From NCBI RefSeq assembly GCF_038967635.1, contig NZ_CP152413.1, positions 5,088,001 to 5,152,000 on the forward strand: a stretch of 64,000 bases of DNA, in the 5' to 3' direction. Made by a program: the position numbers and the translations under genes. Below the pieces are notes generated by a model. The model made no database searches, had not been told where the DNA came from, and saw nothing but the letters and a program-made list of their open reading frames with translations. Every line of letters begins with the position of its first letter. Within the stretch, counting starts at the first letter, position 1. Source of the stretch: Bradyrhizobium sp. B124. Its GTDB lineage: Bacteria; Pseudomonadota; Alphaproteobacteria; Rhizobiales; Xanthobacteraceae. Positions 45,378 to 54,901 of the stretch are shown here, one piece after another.

Positions 45378-46088
45378 TCATGGCTGCCTTCGACGCCGAC
45401 CATCGTTGGGCTCCTTGCCGAAGACCATCTCGTCGACAAGCCGCCAATAGGCGGCAACAACCTTCGGGTCACCGGATGACAGTCCGCTGGTCACCTGCAT
45501 TTCGGGACCGAATTCCGAAAGCGTGGCGGTGAGGCTCACCATCATGTAGTGAAACAGGATCGGGTCCGCGGCGGGAAGCAGACCCTGCTTCTGAGCCTCG
45601 GTGATCTGGGGCAATAGCCGGCCCAGAAGCGGAGCCAGGACCGCTTCTGCCACCCATTTCAGCCGCGGATTGTTGGTCAGGGTCTCCTGACGCATGAACC
45701 GATGAAACTCGGGAAATGCGACGGTGTAGCGGAACAGGGTCGTGTATTCCTGGCGCAGCCGCGCCAACGGCGACGGATCGATCCCCGCCTCCACCGTTCT
45801 ATCCCATTCGGCACGGATCTGCGTGAAGGCGTGCTCGGCGGCCGCGCGCCACAGAATGTCCTTGCTTCGATAGTGATAGGTGATCAGCGGGTGTTGCAGG
45901 CCAAGCCGGTCGGCGATGGCGCGAATGCTGGCGCCGTCGAATCCTCGCTCGGCAAACTCCGCAATGGCGGCATCGAGGATCGCGGTGCGCGTTTCAATCG
46001 AGCGCTGTTGTTCGGCCCTCTTGCGCGGCCGCTCCCGGCGTCCGGCTGCCGGCCCCGTTTTCTTCGCCATTTGGTCTTCGAGTATCAT
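45378..46088 (-). CDS. TetR-family transcriptional regulator
   Basis: A 236-residue TetR protein; ATG 46070 (MAKKTGP) is an alternative start. The helix-turn-helix is EFAERGFDGASIRAIADRLG then LQHPLITYHYRSKDILWRA (about 42-80). The C-terminus is basic. It is the third gene of a leftward set with a crotonase and a CocE-type hydrolase, and may act on the palindrome at 48837-48854. Confidence 0.88.
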   Translation of the reverse strand: MILEDQMAKKTGPAAGRRERPRKRAEQQRSIETRTAILDAAIAEFAERGFDGASIRAIADRLGLQHPLITYHYRSKDILWRAAAEHAFTQIRAEWDRTVEAGIDPSPLARLRQEYTTLFRYTVAFPEFHRFMRQETLTNNPRLKWVAEAVLAPLLGRLLPQITEAQKQGLLPAADPILFHYMMVSLTATLSEFGPEMQVTSGLSSGDPKVVAAYWRLVDEMVFGKEPNDGRRRRQP

Positions 46089-46178
46089 GGTTCCAGACCG
46101 GCCGCCAAGCGGCGTGTCGAATGGCTTTCGCGCCGCACGAATCCCTCGGTCGCTTCCGCGCGCTCATCCTGCGCCGGC

Positions 46179-46967
46179 CTATTTTCCTTCGAAGACAAGT
46201 GTCGGCGGCTCGATATCCTTCTCGAAGGCTTCAGCGGTGTTGACAAAACCGCGCTGGGCGTCCGCGCCGTTGTAGAGCTCCACCGCGACGTCGAGCATCA
46301 CGAGATCGGCCGCAGCCGCCCCTCCGCTCGACCACGCCTTGAGCAGGGTGCGCGTCGCAGCATATGACCTGGTCGGCCCGGTCGCGAGCTGGCGGGCCAA
46401 TGCCGTCGCCGTCGCCGACAGATCGTGCTCGGCCACCACATGCGTCGCAATTCCGAGCGCTCCGGCTTCACGTCCGGAAATCGGCTCGCCAAGCATCGCA
46501 AATCGCGATGCGCGCGCCCGACCGGCGCGCTCCGCGATCCGCTGCAAGGCACCTGCGATCGGCAGCATCGCGGTCGTGACCTCGACGCAGCGGAAGGTGG
46601 CGTTCTCGGCCGCGACCAGAAAATCGCACGCCAGCGCCAGTTCGAAGCCGCCACCGAAGGCAATCCCCCGCACGACGGCAACCGTCGGGATCTTCAGCAT
46701 CTCGATCGCACGATAGGAGACGTTGACGTCCGCGACGAATGTTCGGAACCAGTTGATGTCCTTGCCCGGCCACTCCCGCACCTCACCGCCGAAACTGAAG
46801 TGCGGCCCCTCGGCGCGAACCACCAGCACACGAATGTCGCTTTCGCTGGCCTGGTGCACGGCGGTGCGCAGGGCCTCGGCGAAGCGCAGGTCCAGTCGAT
46901 TGAATGGCGGATTGGCCAGGACGATATTTCCGATGGCGCCGTCTCGTTCAAAGCGGATCGTCTTCAT
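46179..46967 (-). CDS. Enoyl-CoA hydratase/isomerase family protein
   Basis: A 262-residue crotonase-fold enzyme. The oxyanion-hole stretches are HFSFGGEVREW and GIAFGGGFELALACDF. The second catalytic acid region is ATFRCVEVTTAMLP. ATG 46967 has AAGGGAA about 9 nt upstream; a GTG at 46973 is a poorer alternative. Substrate unknown. It lies between the CocE-type hydrolase and TetR. Confidence 0.88.
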   Translation of the reverse strand: MKTIRFERDGAIGNIVLANPPFNRLDLRFAEALRTAVHQASESDIRVLVVRAEGPHFSFGGEVREWPGKDINWFRTFVADVNVSYRAIEMLKIPTVAVVRGIAFGGGFELALACDFLVAAENATFRCVEVTTAMLPIAGALQRIAERAGRARASRFAMLGEPISGREAGALGIATHVVAEHDLSATATALARQLATGPTRSYAATRTLLKAWSSGGAAAADLVMLDVAVELYNGADAQRGFVNTAEAFEKDIEPPTLVFEGK

Positions 46968-46991
46968 GGTCACGTTCCCTTCTATGAGATG

Positions 46992-48737
46992 TCAGGCCGG
47001 ACGCCGGTCAGCGGACGAGGGAATGATCGGCAGCAGCAGATGGGACGGCCGCTCCGCGTCGCGGTAGATTTTGTGAGTGACGGTCCTGCTGCTGCAGACG
47101 TGGTACGGGATGTACTCGACGTTGGTCATGGCTCCCGTCCCGGTCGGAACATCCATGGACGTGATGTCGAGGCAGATGCGGTGACCCGCCTTGAACTGGT
47201 TCGCAGTCGCGAGGATCTGGATCTGATACTCGACCACCTCACCCGGCCTGACCGGCGCGATCGCATCCTGCGTCAGCTTGTGGAACGGCTCCCACGGCTT
47301 GGAACGCTTTTCGTCGAGCGCGCGATAGGATGCCTTCAGCCACCCCCGCGTCAGCTCGCGCTCGGGTAACGTCGACGGGACATCCCGCTCGCCTTCGCGC
47401 GCGGTCCGAACCGAAACGTCGGGGCCGACATCCTTGAGCACGACGATCCAGTTGGTGTCGTCCTGGTCGATCGCCGCGTGGAGCGTCAGTGTGATCGGGC
47501 CGGCGACGGTGACGTCATGCGGCAACGGCTCGGTCATGTAGCGCAACCGCTCGATCTTGGTCGTGCGCGTGACGGGCATCTGCGTGAAGACGTCAGGCTC
47601 CCGTGCCGAAGCTCCGACCTCGGAGGCCGGCCGTGGCGGCTCGGTCGACAGCGTCTCCCAATGCGAGAGATAGTATTTGGTCCACTGCGTCTCCGGCAGC
47701 GGCCAGTTGGTTCCGGTTCGCCACTCGTTGGCCCCCATCAGCCAATAGCGCACCGGCGGCTCCTTCATGATGCCGGTGTCATGCCCCTTCAGCCAGTAGT
47801 CATACCATCGGATGATCTCGTCGTGATATTGATGGAACGGCCGCTCGAGATGGGCCGGTCCGGTGAACAGCAGCTTCTTGGGTGCATCGACGTTCTGGAA
47901 GTAATGCTGCGCCCCGAGCCAGTGCAGCTTGTAGGTGTAAGCGTAGGCGCCCGAGCCGGTATAGAATGGAATCTTGATCTTCTTGAAGACCTCCTCGGCG
48001 CGCTCGACGGTGCCGTCGATCTCCCACGGGTGGGTCATCATGAGATACATGACGAACGTCCGCTGCCCTTTCTGGGTGAGGATGTTGTAGAGGTTGATGT
48101 ACTGCTTGAAGTCCGGATTCTGCATCGCCCGGCGCCAGAGCGCTTCTTCCGCGGCGGGCAGCTCGGCGGGACGGTCACGAGACTCGTGGACCGTGCTGAA
48201 GACATCGAGCAAATACGGGAAGCTGTGCAGCACGCCGCCCGGATTGAAGTCGCGGAATCCGAACATGCCGCCATACGCGCTGCACGCGTCATAGGGGAAG
48301 ATCGCCTTGAGCGCAGGATGTCCCTGGGCTGCGGCACGCCACTGTTCGCCGGCATAGCCGGAGATGCCGACCATCCCGACCTTGCCGTTCGACCAAGACT
48401 GCTGCGTGATCCACTCGATCAGGTCGTAGTGATCGGTGTCCTCATGGCCATAGTGCCCTTCCGACTTGGCTGAGCCGCGCGGCTGCGCGATCACATGGAC
48501 GTAGCCATTGGCGATGAAGCGCCTGGTATCGCCGGCCTCGATCGGACCGAACCAGAGCGGCGCATGCGCCGGCTGCGGCGGCAGGATGTCCGCGATGTCG
48601 GGTCCCTGGATGTCCTTGTTGTGCAGCGCCGACGCGTACAGCACCGGGTACTTGCCGGTCGCATCCGGGCGGTAGACGTCGACCGCCAGCCGGGTGCCGT
48701 CCCGCATCACGACGCTGATGTCCCGCTCCTCGATCAT
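46992..48737 (-). CDS. CocE/NonD-family serine hydrolase
   Basis: A 581-residue alpha/beta hydrolase of the X-Pro dipeptidyl-peptidase/CocE group. ATG 48737 has GGGGAGAAAC upstream. The nucleophile Ser lies in GMVGISGYAGEQ (about 121-132). A C-terminal jelly-roll domain (about 340-560; GPITLTLHAAIDQDDTNWIV) is typical. It hydrolyses esters or amides; no signal peptide is seen. First gene of the leftward set with crotonase and TetR. Confidence 0.9.
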   Translation of the reverse strand: MIEERDISVVMRDGTRLAVDVYRPDATGKYPVLYASALHNKDIQGPDIADILPPQPAHAPLWFGPIEAGDTRRFIANGYVHVIAQPRGSAKSEGHYGHEDTDHYDLIEWITQQSWSNGKVGMVGISGYAGEQWRAAAQGHPALKAIFPYDACSAYGGMFGFRDFNPGGVLHSFPYLLDVFSTVHESRDRPAELPAAEEALWRRAMQNPDFKQYINLYNILTQKGQRTFVMYLMMTHPWEIDGTVERAEEVFKKIKIPFYTGSGAYAYTYKLHWLGAQHYFQNVDAPKKLLFTGPAHLERPFHQYHDEIIRWYDYWLKGHDTGIMKEPPVRYWLMGANEWRTGTNWPLPETQWTKYYLSHWETLSTEPPRPASEVGASAREPDVFTQMPVTRTTKIERLRYMTEPLPHDVTVAGPITLTLHAAIDQDDTNWIVVLKDVGPDVSVRTAREGERDVPSTLPERELTRGWLKASYRALDEKRSKPWEPFHKLTQDAIAPVRPGEVVEYQIQILATANQFKAGHRICLDITSMDVPTGTGAMTNVEYIPYHVCSSRTVTHKIYRDAERPSHLLLPIIPSSADRRPA

Positions 48738-49411
48738 CGTTTCTCCCCGGCGTTTCCGCGACGCTTTCCGTCGAATTCGACCATCACAAGCGGAGAGGCA
48801 GGCCTCTCCCTCTGGCCGCACCAACCATCGCACTCTACTTTACGATCGTAAAGTATAATTTTGACGCCGTGGGGACGTCAAATGGAACGGTGTGTCCTGC
48901 AGGTGGAACAATTGACGTCGGCAAACGCCGACCGATCCGTGCAGGAGGCCGCCAGCGCATTCGCGCAGCGGCGATAGGGAAAGCGCCTTCACGCGTTCGG
49001 GCATCATGGGAAGTTCGCGCAACGGGCGCCCGGTCACGTGAGCGGTTCGGCGGCGGCGTCACCGGTGATCTCAGCGAGAACACCAATCGCTGGCCTCATC
49101 CGCGGCGACAAGCTCGCGTTCGGCTGCTTAACCTCCGACACCGGACTTTCGATAGCCTGGTAGACTTCGCGCAGTAAGCATTGGTTTCGACGAGCAGATT
49201 CCCTATCCTCCGAATGGGCCATGATCGTGTTCCGCAAAACACGAACAACGAGTCAAGCGATGAAGGAGCCGGGTGGATCGCCCTGAAGAATGGCCCTTCC
49301 GCCCAATGAATGAGGCCGCGCTCGACAGTCAGAAGAAGCGGGGCACGCTACTTGCACACGCGACGACTTGGACGAACTCGCACGCGCCCCCTTTGTTGAG
49401 AAAGCGATATC
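48738..49411. other. Divergent intergenic region with an operator palindrome
   Basis: About 670 bases before upp. It holds an 18-bp palindrome at 48837-48854 near the CocE side. Short open frames in the rest lack start signals and gene-like composition. No RNA gene was recognised. Confidence 0.5.
48837..48854. promoter_or_regulatory. Perfect 18-bp palindrome, candidate TetR operator
   Basis: ACTTTACGATCGTAAAGT is fully self-complementary and lies 100 nt upstream of the CocE-type gene, followed by an AT-rich stretch. TetR regulators often bind such sites; the TetR gene at 45378 is the closest candidate. Confidence 0.65.
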
Positions 49412-50044
49412 ATGACCAAGAACGTGAACCTCGTCAGCCATCCCCTCGTCCAGCACAAGCTCTCGCTGATGCGCGACAAGGATCGTTCCACCAAGGGGTT
49501 TCGCGAGCTACTGAACGAGATCGGAATGCTGCTCTGTTATGAGGTCACCCGGGATCTGCCCCTGGAGATGGTCGACATCGATACGCCACTCGCTGCAATG
49601 AGGACGCCCAAAATTGCGGGCAAGAAACTCACATTCGCTCCGATCTTGCGGGCGGGTGTCGGGTTTCTCGACGGAATGTTGGCGCTCGTCCCATCAGCAC
49701 GCGTCGCGCACATCGGCCTTTACCGGAATCCGGAAACACTTCAAGCCGTGGAGTACTTCTTCAAGGCGCCGCAGGATGTTTCGGAGCGCATCGTGATCTT
49801 GCTGGATCCAATGCTTGCTACGGGAAATTCCGCCAGCGCGGCGGCCCGCCTGCTCAAATCGCGAGGCGCGCAAGACATTCGGTTCGTCTGCCTGCTCGCA
49901 GCCCCCGAAGGAATTGCCCGATTCCAGGACGAGTGTCCGGACGTTCCGATCTGGACCGCTGCCATCGACGAAAGACTGAATGATCACGGGTATATCGTGC
50001 CAGGCTTGGGCGATGCAGGAGACAGAATGTTCGGCACCAGGTGA
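49412..50044 (+). CDS. upp: Uracil phosphoribosyltransferase
   Basis: A 210-residue UPRTase making UMP from uracil and PRPP. It has the conserved opening [14 protein letters not shown], catalytic-region [16 protein letters not shown]-binding [20 protein letters not shown] (about 127-146) and the C-terminal [12 protein letters not shown] uracil site. The family length is standard. It converges with the ring-opening amidohydrolase. Confidence 0.96.
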   Translation: MTKNVNLVSHPLVQHKLSLMRDKDRSTKGFRELLNEIGMLLCYEVTRDLPLEMVDIDTPLAAMRTPKIAGKKLTFAPILRAGVGFLDGMLALVPSARVAHIGLYRNPETLQAVEYFFKAPQDVSERIVILLDPMLATGNSASAAARLLKSRGAQDIRFVCLLAAPEGIARFQDECPDVPIWTAAIDERLNDHGYIVPGLGDAGDRMFGTR

Positions 50045-50113
50045 GCCGACGGCAGCGCGTTCGTGCTGAAGCGTGAACAGATGCCGTTTGTAACGGCACA
50101 CGACGCCCGATGC

Positions 50114-51247
50114 TCAGTCGGACCCGTTTGCCAACAGTCGAGCGATGACGGCAACCGGCCCGCCACCTGGGGGTCCCTGATGTTCGGCTCCGCCGGAAAC
50201 ATACACCGCGCTGGTCCCCGACAAGCCGCTGATCAATCCGCCGACGGCAGCGCGAGCGTGCCGGGTTGAGCTGATGTCAGTATCCTCAAGCATGATGTGA
50301 CGAAATCCGCGGATGCTCCCGTTCGGCGCGGCTTCCGCCTTGGCAAAGATATTGACGAGCTGCCGCGACGCCGGCGGCGGCCTGGAGGCGTCGTCGATGT
50401 GCAGCCCCACGCTTTTCAACGCATCGATCACCGCTGCCGAATCAATGGCGTCGTTCATCACGGCGTGTCCGATCTCGAATGGAGCCGCCGACGACGTCGT
50501 ATTGCCGAGCACGATGACCACGTTGTGCATCAGTTCGATGCCCGCCGACGTGGAGGCGACCGACGAAAACAGATCGAACCGCCGGAGAACGTGTTCGTCG
50601 TCAATCTCGCTTTCAACCTCGCCAAGCGCGACGGCCACGCCCAGCGCTGACGCGCCACGGGAATACGCCATCGAACCGTAAGCGCTGTTGGTCACGGTCT
50701 CATGCCCCCGCGCCACCGCTGCCTCGATGCGATCGCTGGTCAGAAGCGGGCACTTGATCTGCACAAAATGAACGTCTTGCGGATCGACGATCCCAGCGTC
50801 GGCCATGGCGGCAGCCACTGCCCCGGCGGTTTCCCTGATCTGCACATCGCGACCGATCTCCTCGGGCAGGAAATCCCGCGTCTGTGCCATCCCGATGCTA
50901 AGGCGTTTCCCGGAGATACCTGAATCGTGATTGGCGGCACCGTCGCGCGTAAACACGGTGATATGTGGACTGAGCACACCTTCCGTCCCACCCGACATCA
51001 CGAACGCAATCCGCTGCTCAACGCGATGCGGCGGCAGATCCAGATAAGGCGCCAGGGCCGCACGGAGAGCTGAAACGGCGAACTCACGCGTGAAATCGTT
51101 GACGCCACCATTGCCCTCAGTCTTCCCCAAGATCGCGACGATCGACTTTGGATCGATCTTGCCTTGCTCGATCAGGCTCAGCAGGCCGGAGACATCACCG
51201 GGGCCCTTGGTGGAAATACGAACGACGTCGACCGATTTTGTACGCAT
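50114..51247 (-). CDS. Ring-opening amidohydrolase (barbiturase/cyanuric acid hydrolase family)
   Basis: A 377-residue AtzD/Bar-family enzyme. The three Lys-Ser pairs of the family's threefold active site are visible: Lys42 (GKTEGNGG)/Ser85 (SGGTEG), Lys165 (QIKCPLL)/Ser232 and Lys303/Ser351 (SGGAEHQGPPGGG). It opens a cyclic imide such as barbiturate or cyanuric acid. With upp, deaminases and nucleobase importers around it, a pyrimidine-derived substrate (barbiturase) is more likely, but no test separates the two here. Confidence 0.88.
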   Translation of the reverse strand: MRTKSVDVVRISTKGPGDVSGLLSLIEQGKIDPKSIVAILGKTEGNGGVNDFTREFAVSALRAALAPYLDLPPHRVEQRIAFVMSGGTEGVLSPHITVFTRDGAANHDSGISGKRLSIGMAQTRDFLPEEIGRDVQIRETAGAVAAAMADAGIVDPQDVHFVQIKCPLLTSDRIEAAVARGHETVTNSAYGSMAYSRGASALGVAVALGEVESEIDDEHVLRRFDLFSSVASTSAGIELMHNVVIVLGNTTSSAAPFEIGHAVMNDAIDSAAVIDALKSVGLHIDDASRPPPASRQLVNIFAKAEAAPNGSIRGFRHIMLEDTDISSTRHARAAVGGLISGLSGTSAVYVSGGAEHQGPPGGGPVAVIARLLANGSD

Positions 51248-51607
51248 GCTCTTTCCCCGGACATCTTCGGGCTCGCGAAAAGATATGGCAAGCCAAAGCG
51301 TCTCCCGGCGCCTGCGGGCACGGCACCGGTTTTGATCGCATCGAGATGGCTTTGGCAAAGGGATCGACCTTCAACATCGCCTCGATCGCCTACGTCCGGA
51401 ACTCAAGCCTCACAGACGGCGTGCCTGGCAACTGACCTCCGATCTCGGTCGAAGCGGCGCGGTCGACCTCGTCGGCCGGCGGAATCTGCCCAATTTTTGT
51501 CCGGCCTGTCGCAAGATTTGGCACATCTGTTGCATCGAATTCCGGGTCGCGTGCCGGAGCGGCAATGTCGTTCAAGATCCCTGGCAAGCCTACGCGGAAT
51601 GGTGCGG
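51248..51607. other. Divergent promoter region with sigma-54 site
   Basis: About 360 bases between the leftward amidohydrolase and the rightward importer operon. A sigma-54 promoter lies at 51519-51534. Otherwise no gene was recognised. Confidence 0.55.
51519..51534 (+). promoter_or_regulatory. Sigma-54 (-24/-12) promoter of the importer operon
   Basis: TGGCACATCTGTTGCA matches TGGCAC-N5-TTGCA exactly, with the invariant GG and GC 10 nt apart. It lies about 75 nt before the ATPase start. This predicts RpoN and an enhancer-binding protein such as NtrC. Confidence 0.85.
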
Positions 51608-52642
51608 ATGACGACGACGGCGGCGCTCGAACTCGTGCAGTTGACCAAGATGTACGGCGGCGTCACCGCCGTTGACGCCATCAACCTCAAGATTCCCCCC
51701 GGCTCCTATTGCTGCCTGCTCGGGCCGTCCGGCTGCGGCAAGACATCGACGCTGCGCATGGTGGCCGGCCACGAATCGGTCACTTCAGGCGACATCCTGG
51801 TCGGGCCGAAGAATGTAACCGGCCTGCCCCCTGCCGATCGAAGTACGGCGATGATGTTCCAGTCTTACGCCCTGTTCCCTCATCTCTCGGTCATCGACAA
51901 CGTTGCGTTCGCCTTGAAGATGAAAGGCGTCGCCAAGGCTGCACGCCATGCCGAGGCCAACAAGTTGCTGGAGCTCGTCGACATGCAGCCCTATGCGGCA
52001 AGGCTGCCAGGCCAGCTTTCCGGAGGCCAGCAGCAGCGAGTCGCACTCGCGCGCGCGCTGATCACCTCTCCTCAAATCCTGCTCCTCGACGAACCGCTGT
52101 CGGCGCTCGATCCGTTCTTGCGGCTGCGGATGAGAGCCGAGTTGAAGAAGCTGCAGCGCGAGCTCGGGCTTACCTTCATCCATGTGACGCATGGTCAGGA
52201 CGAGGCGATGGCTCTGGCCGATATCGTGGTTCTCATGAACGCGGGCCGGATCGAGCAGCAGGGTTCGCCGCGTGAAATCTTCAACCACCCTCGAACCGAA
52301 TTCACGGCGAAATTCATCGGCGGCCACAATGTCCTTGCTGTGGGTCCCGAGACCTTCGCCGTTCGGGTTGACCGGCTGATGCTGAAGCGACCGAGCGAAG
52401 CTGTCGCTGGTCCATCCGTTGCAGGCACCATCAGCGAGGTCGAATACCAGGGGACCTATGTCCGCGTTGTCATTGCCGTCGAGGGTGGCTCCGAGATCTC
52501 GGCCCAGGTCACGGAAACCCAATTCGACGTGGCCAACTACGCTGTCGGTGAACGTGTTCTCGCCACATGGGACCCGACGCAGGCCAGCCTTCTCAAAATC
52601 ACGAGTTCTGTAATCGCCCGATCGCCTGAAAGGGCGGCGTGA
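51608..52642 (+). CDS. ABC transporter ATP-binding protein, PotA-type
   Basis: A 344-residue ATPase. Walker A GPSGCGKTST (about 39-48), signature LSGGQQQR (137-144), Walker B LLLDEP (158-163), switch His in THGQDEA. A C-terminal TOBE-like domain (from about 240) fits polyamine/iron-type importers. ATG 51608 chosen; 51599 is an alternative. First gene of a four-gene importer operon behind a sigma-54 promoter. Confidence 0.93.
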   Translation: MTTTAALELVQLTKMYGGVTAVDAINLKIPPGSYCCLLGPSGCGKTSTLRMVAGHESVTSGDILVGPKNVTGLPPADRSTAMMFQSYALFPHLSVIDNVAFALKMKGVAKAARHAEANKLLELVDMQPYAARLPGQLSGGQQQRVALARALITSPQILLLDEPLSALDPFLRLRMRAELKKLQRELGLTFIHVTHGQDEAMALADIVVLMNAGRIEQQGSPREIFNHPRTEFTAKFIGGHNVLAVGPETFAVRVDRLMLKRPSEAVAGPSVAGTISEVEYQGTYVRVVIAVEGGSEISAQVTETQFDVANYAVGERVLATWDPTQASLLKITSSVIARSPERAA

Positions 52643-52659
52643 CACCCAAGGAGACAATC

Positions 52660-53952
52660 ATGAGCAAATCCTCGAAATTCGATCGTCGCGTTAGCCGTCG
52701 CACCATGCTGAAGGGCGCGGCCGGAGCGGTCGGCCTTGCCGCGGGTTCGGGCGCAATTACTGGATTTCCCTACGTCCATTCGGCAGATCCGAAGGTTCTG
52801 CGTTATCTCGGAACGGCGGTGAACGAAGGTGACGAGATCTCGAAGAAGTGTCTGGAAGATACCGGAATCAAGATCGAATACATCACGGCAACCACCGACG
52901 ACGTCACCAAACGCGTGATCACCCAGCCGAACTCGTTTGATGTGCTGGATACCGAGTATTTCTCGCTGAGGAAGCTGGTCCCGTCGGGCAACATTTTTGC
53001 GCTGGACGCCAGGAAGATCAAGGAATTCGACAACATCACCCCGGTGTTCACCAAGGGTCAGCTGCCGAACGGCAAGAAGATCGGTGATCAGGGCACCGCG
53101 CCGTGGAAGGTGCTTTATCTCGAGGGTGCAAACTCCAAGACGTTCTCAAAAACGCCGACCGAATTCGTGACGCTGATCCCGACGGTCTACAATGCCGATA
53201 CGCTCGGCATCCGGCCGGATCTGATCAAGCGGCCTATTTCATCGTGGACCGAATTGCTCAATCCCGAATTCAAGGGCAAGGCCTCGATTCTCAACATTCC
53301 GTCGATCGGAATCATGGATGCTGCGATGGTGGTCGAAGCCAGCGGTCAGCACACCTATGCCGACAAGGGCAACATGACGAAGGCCGAGATTGATCTCACC
53401 ATGAAGATCATGACGGAAGCCAAGAAGGCCGGCCAGTTCCGCGCGTTCTGGAAGGATTTCAACGAATCCGTCAACCTGATGGCCTCGGGTGAAACCGTCA
53501 TCCAGTCGATGTGGTCGCCCGCGGTCACCAAGGTGCGCTCGATGGGGATCGCCTGCACGTTCCAGCCGCTCAAGGAAGGCTATCGCTCGTGGGCGTCGGG
53601 GTTCTGCGTATCGAAGGCGGTTACGGGGCCAAAGCTCGATTGGGCCTATGAATTCGTGAACTGGTACTTGTCGGGTTGGGCCGGCGCCTATCTCAACCGC
53701 CAGGGTTACTATTCGGCTGTGCTGTCCACTGCGAAGGCCAACATGACGGCGGACGAGTGGGGATACTGGATGGAAGGCAAGGCCGCCGTCAGCGACATCA
53801 AGGCACCCGACGGCACGATTCTCGAGAAGGCCGGCACCAAGCGCGACGGGGGATCCTACGAAGACCGCATGGGCGCGGTCGCCTGCTGGAACGCCGTTAT
53901 GGACGAGAACGATTACATGGTGCGCAAGTGGAATGAATTCATCGCCGCCTGA
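52660..53952 (+). CDS. PotD-type ABC substrate-binding protein with Tat signal
   Basis: A 430-residue binding protein. ATG 52660 follows AAGGAG. A twin-arginine motif (SRRTMLKG, about 13-20) starts the signal, with mature chain from about residue 40. PotD/PotF-type fold. Its ligand could be a polyamine or a nucleobase-related compound; sequence alone does not decide. Follows the ATPase by 17 nt. Confidence 0.9.
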   Translation: MSKSSKFDRRVSRRTMLKGAAGAVGLAAGSGAITGFPYVHSADPKVLRYLGTAVNEGDEISKKCLEDTGIKIEYITATTDDVTKRVITQPNSFDVLDTEYFSLRKLVPSGNIFALDARKIKEFDNITPVFTKGQLPNGKKIGDQGTAPWKVLYLEGANSKTFSKTPTEFVTLIPTVYNADTLGIRPDLIKRPISSWTELLNPEFKGKASILNIPSIGIMDAAMVVEASGQHTYADKGNMTKAEIDLTMKIMTEAKKAGQFRAFWKDFNESVNLMASGETVIQSMWSPAVTKVRSMGIACTFQPLKEGYRSWASGFCVSKAVTGPKLDWAYEFVNWYLSGWAGAYLNRQGYYSAVLSTAKANMTADEWGYWMEGKAAVSDIKAPDGTILEKAGTKRDGGSYEDRMGAVACWNAVMDENDYMVRKWNEFIAA

Positions 53953-53977
53953 TGCAATCCAAAGGAGGACAAGGCGT

Positions 53978-54022
53978 TTGACAAGTCCTGCTGCGCCATC
54001 ACCGCGATTCACCGTTCGATGA
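53978..54022 (+). CDS. Possible 14-codon leader ORF before permease
   Basis: TTG at 53978 follows AAGGAGG at 53962-53968, the best ribosome binding site here, and reads 14 codons to a TGA (54020-54022) that overlaps the permease ATG (54019-54021). It may couple translation, or reflect a frameshift that shortened the permease N-terminus. Weak evidence. Confidence 0.3.
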   Translation: MTSPAAPSPRFTVR

Positions 54023-54900
54023 TGCAAGACCGCAAGACCTTCGTTGCCTGGCTCCAGGCTGCACCGATGATGCTCGTTTTCTCGGTGTTCTTCCTCTTGC
54101 CGCTGCTTCTTGTGACGATTGTCAGCGCCTGGGACTACAACGAATATGAAATGATCCCGGCCTTTAGCCTGCGTGGCTACGGCGACACGTTCGAGGGATG
54201 CATCGCCGATCTGCCCAACCTCTGCACCATCTTGAAGACCTATCTGAAGACGTTGAAATTGTGCCTGCTGACCTGGAGCCTGACCCTTCTGATCGGCTTC
54301 ACCGTCGCCTACTTTCTCGCGTTCCACGTCCGGTCCAAAACCTGGCAGATCGTACTTACCTTGCTTTGCACCATCCCGTTCTGGACGTCGAACGTGATCC
54401 GCATGATCGCATGGATTCCGCTGCTTGGCCGGAACGGCTTGGTCAACCGGGGGCTCGAGGGCGTGGGACTGATCCGGCAACCGCTGGAGTGGCTCTTGTT
54501 CTCGGAGTTCTCCGTCGTACTTGCCCTCGTTCACCTCTTCACATTCTTCATGGTGGTGCCGATCTTCAACTCGATGATTCGCATCGACAAGCGTTTGATC
54601 GAAGCCGCCTATGACGCCGGCGCCACCGGATGGCAGACCCTGGTCAACGTCGTTATTCCGCTGGCAAAACCCGGAATCGTCATTGGTTCGATCTTCGTGA
54701 TCACGATCGTAATGGGCGATTTTGTCACGATAGGCGTGATGGGCGGCCAGCAGATTGCATCTGCAGGCAAGATCATCGAGACGCGCCTGAATGCGCTGCA
54801 ATTCCCGGCCGCCGCGGCCAATGCGGTCATCCTGCTCGGCATCACGATCCTGATCATTTCGGCGCTGACCCGAATCGTCGATGTTCGCAAGGAGCTGTGA
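54019..54900 (+). CDS. ABC permease, PotB-type
   Basis: A 293-residue inner-membrane permease with about six hydrophobic segments. The EAA coupling loop is EAAYDAGATGWQTLVNVVIP (about 195-214). Third gene of the importer. ATG 54019 lacks its own ribosome binding site; see the leader ORF just before it. Confidence 0.92.
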   Translation: MMQDRKTFVAWLQAAPMMLVFSVFFLLPLLLVTIVSAWDYNEYEMIPAFSLRGYGDTFEGCIADLPNLCTILKTYLKTLKLCLLTWSLTLLIGFTVAYFLAFHVRSKTWQIVLTLLCTIPFWTSNVIRMIAWIPLLGRNGLVNRGLEGVGLIRQPLEWLLFSEFSVVLALVHLFTFFMVVPIFNSMIRIDKRLIEAAYDAGATGWQTLVNVVIPLAKPGIVIGSIFVITIVMGDFVTIGVMGGQQIASAGKIIETRLNALQFPAAAANAVILLGITILIISALTRIVDVRKEL

Positions 54901-54901
54901 G

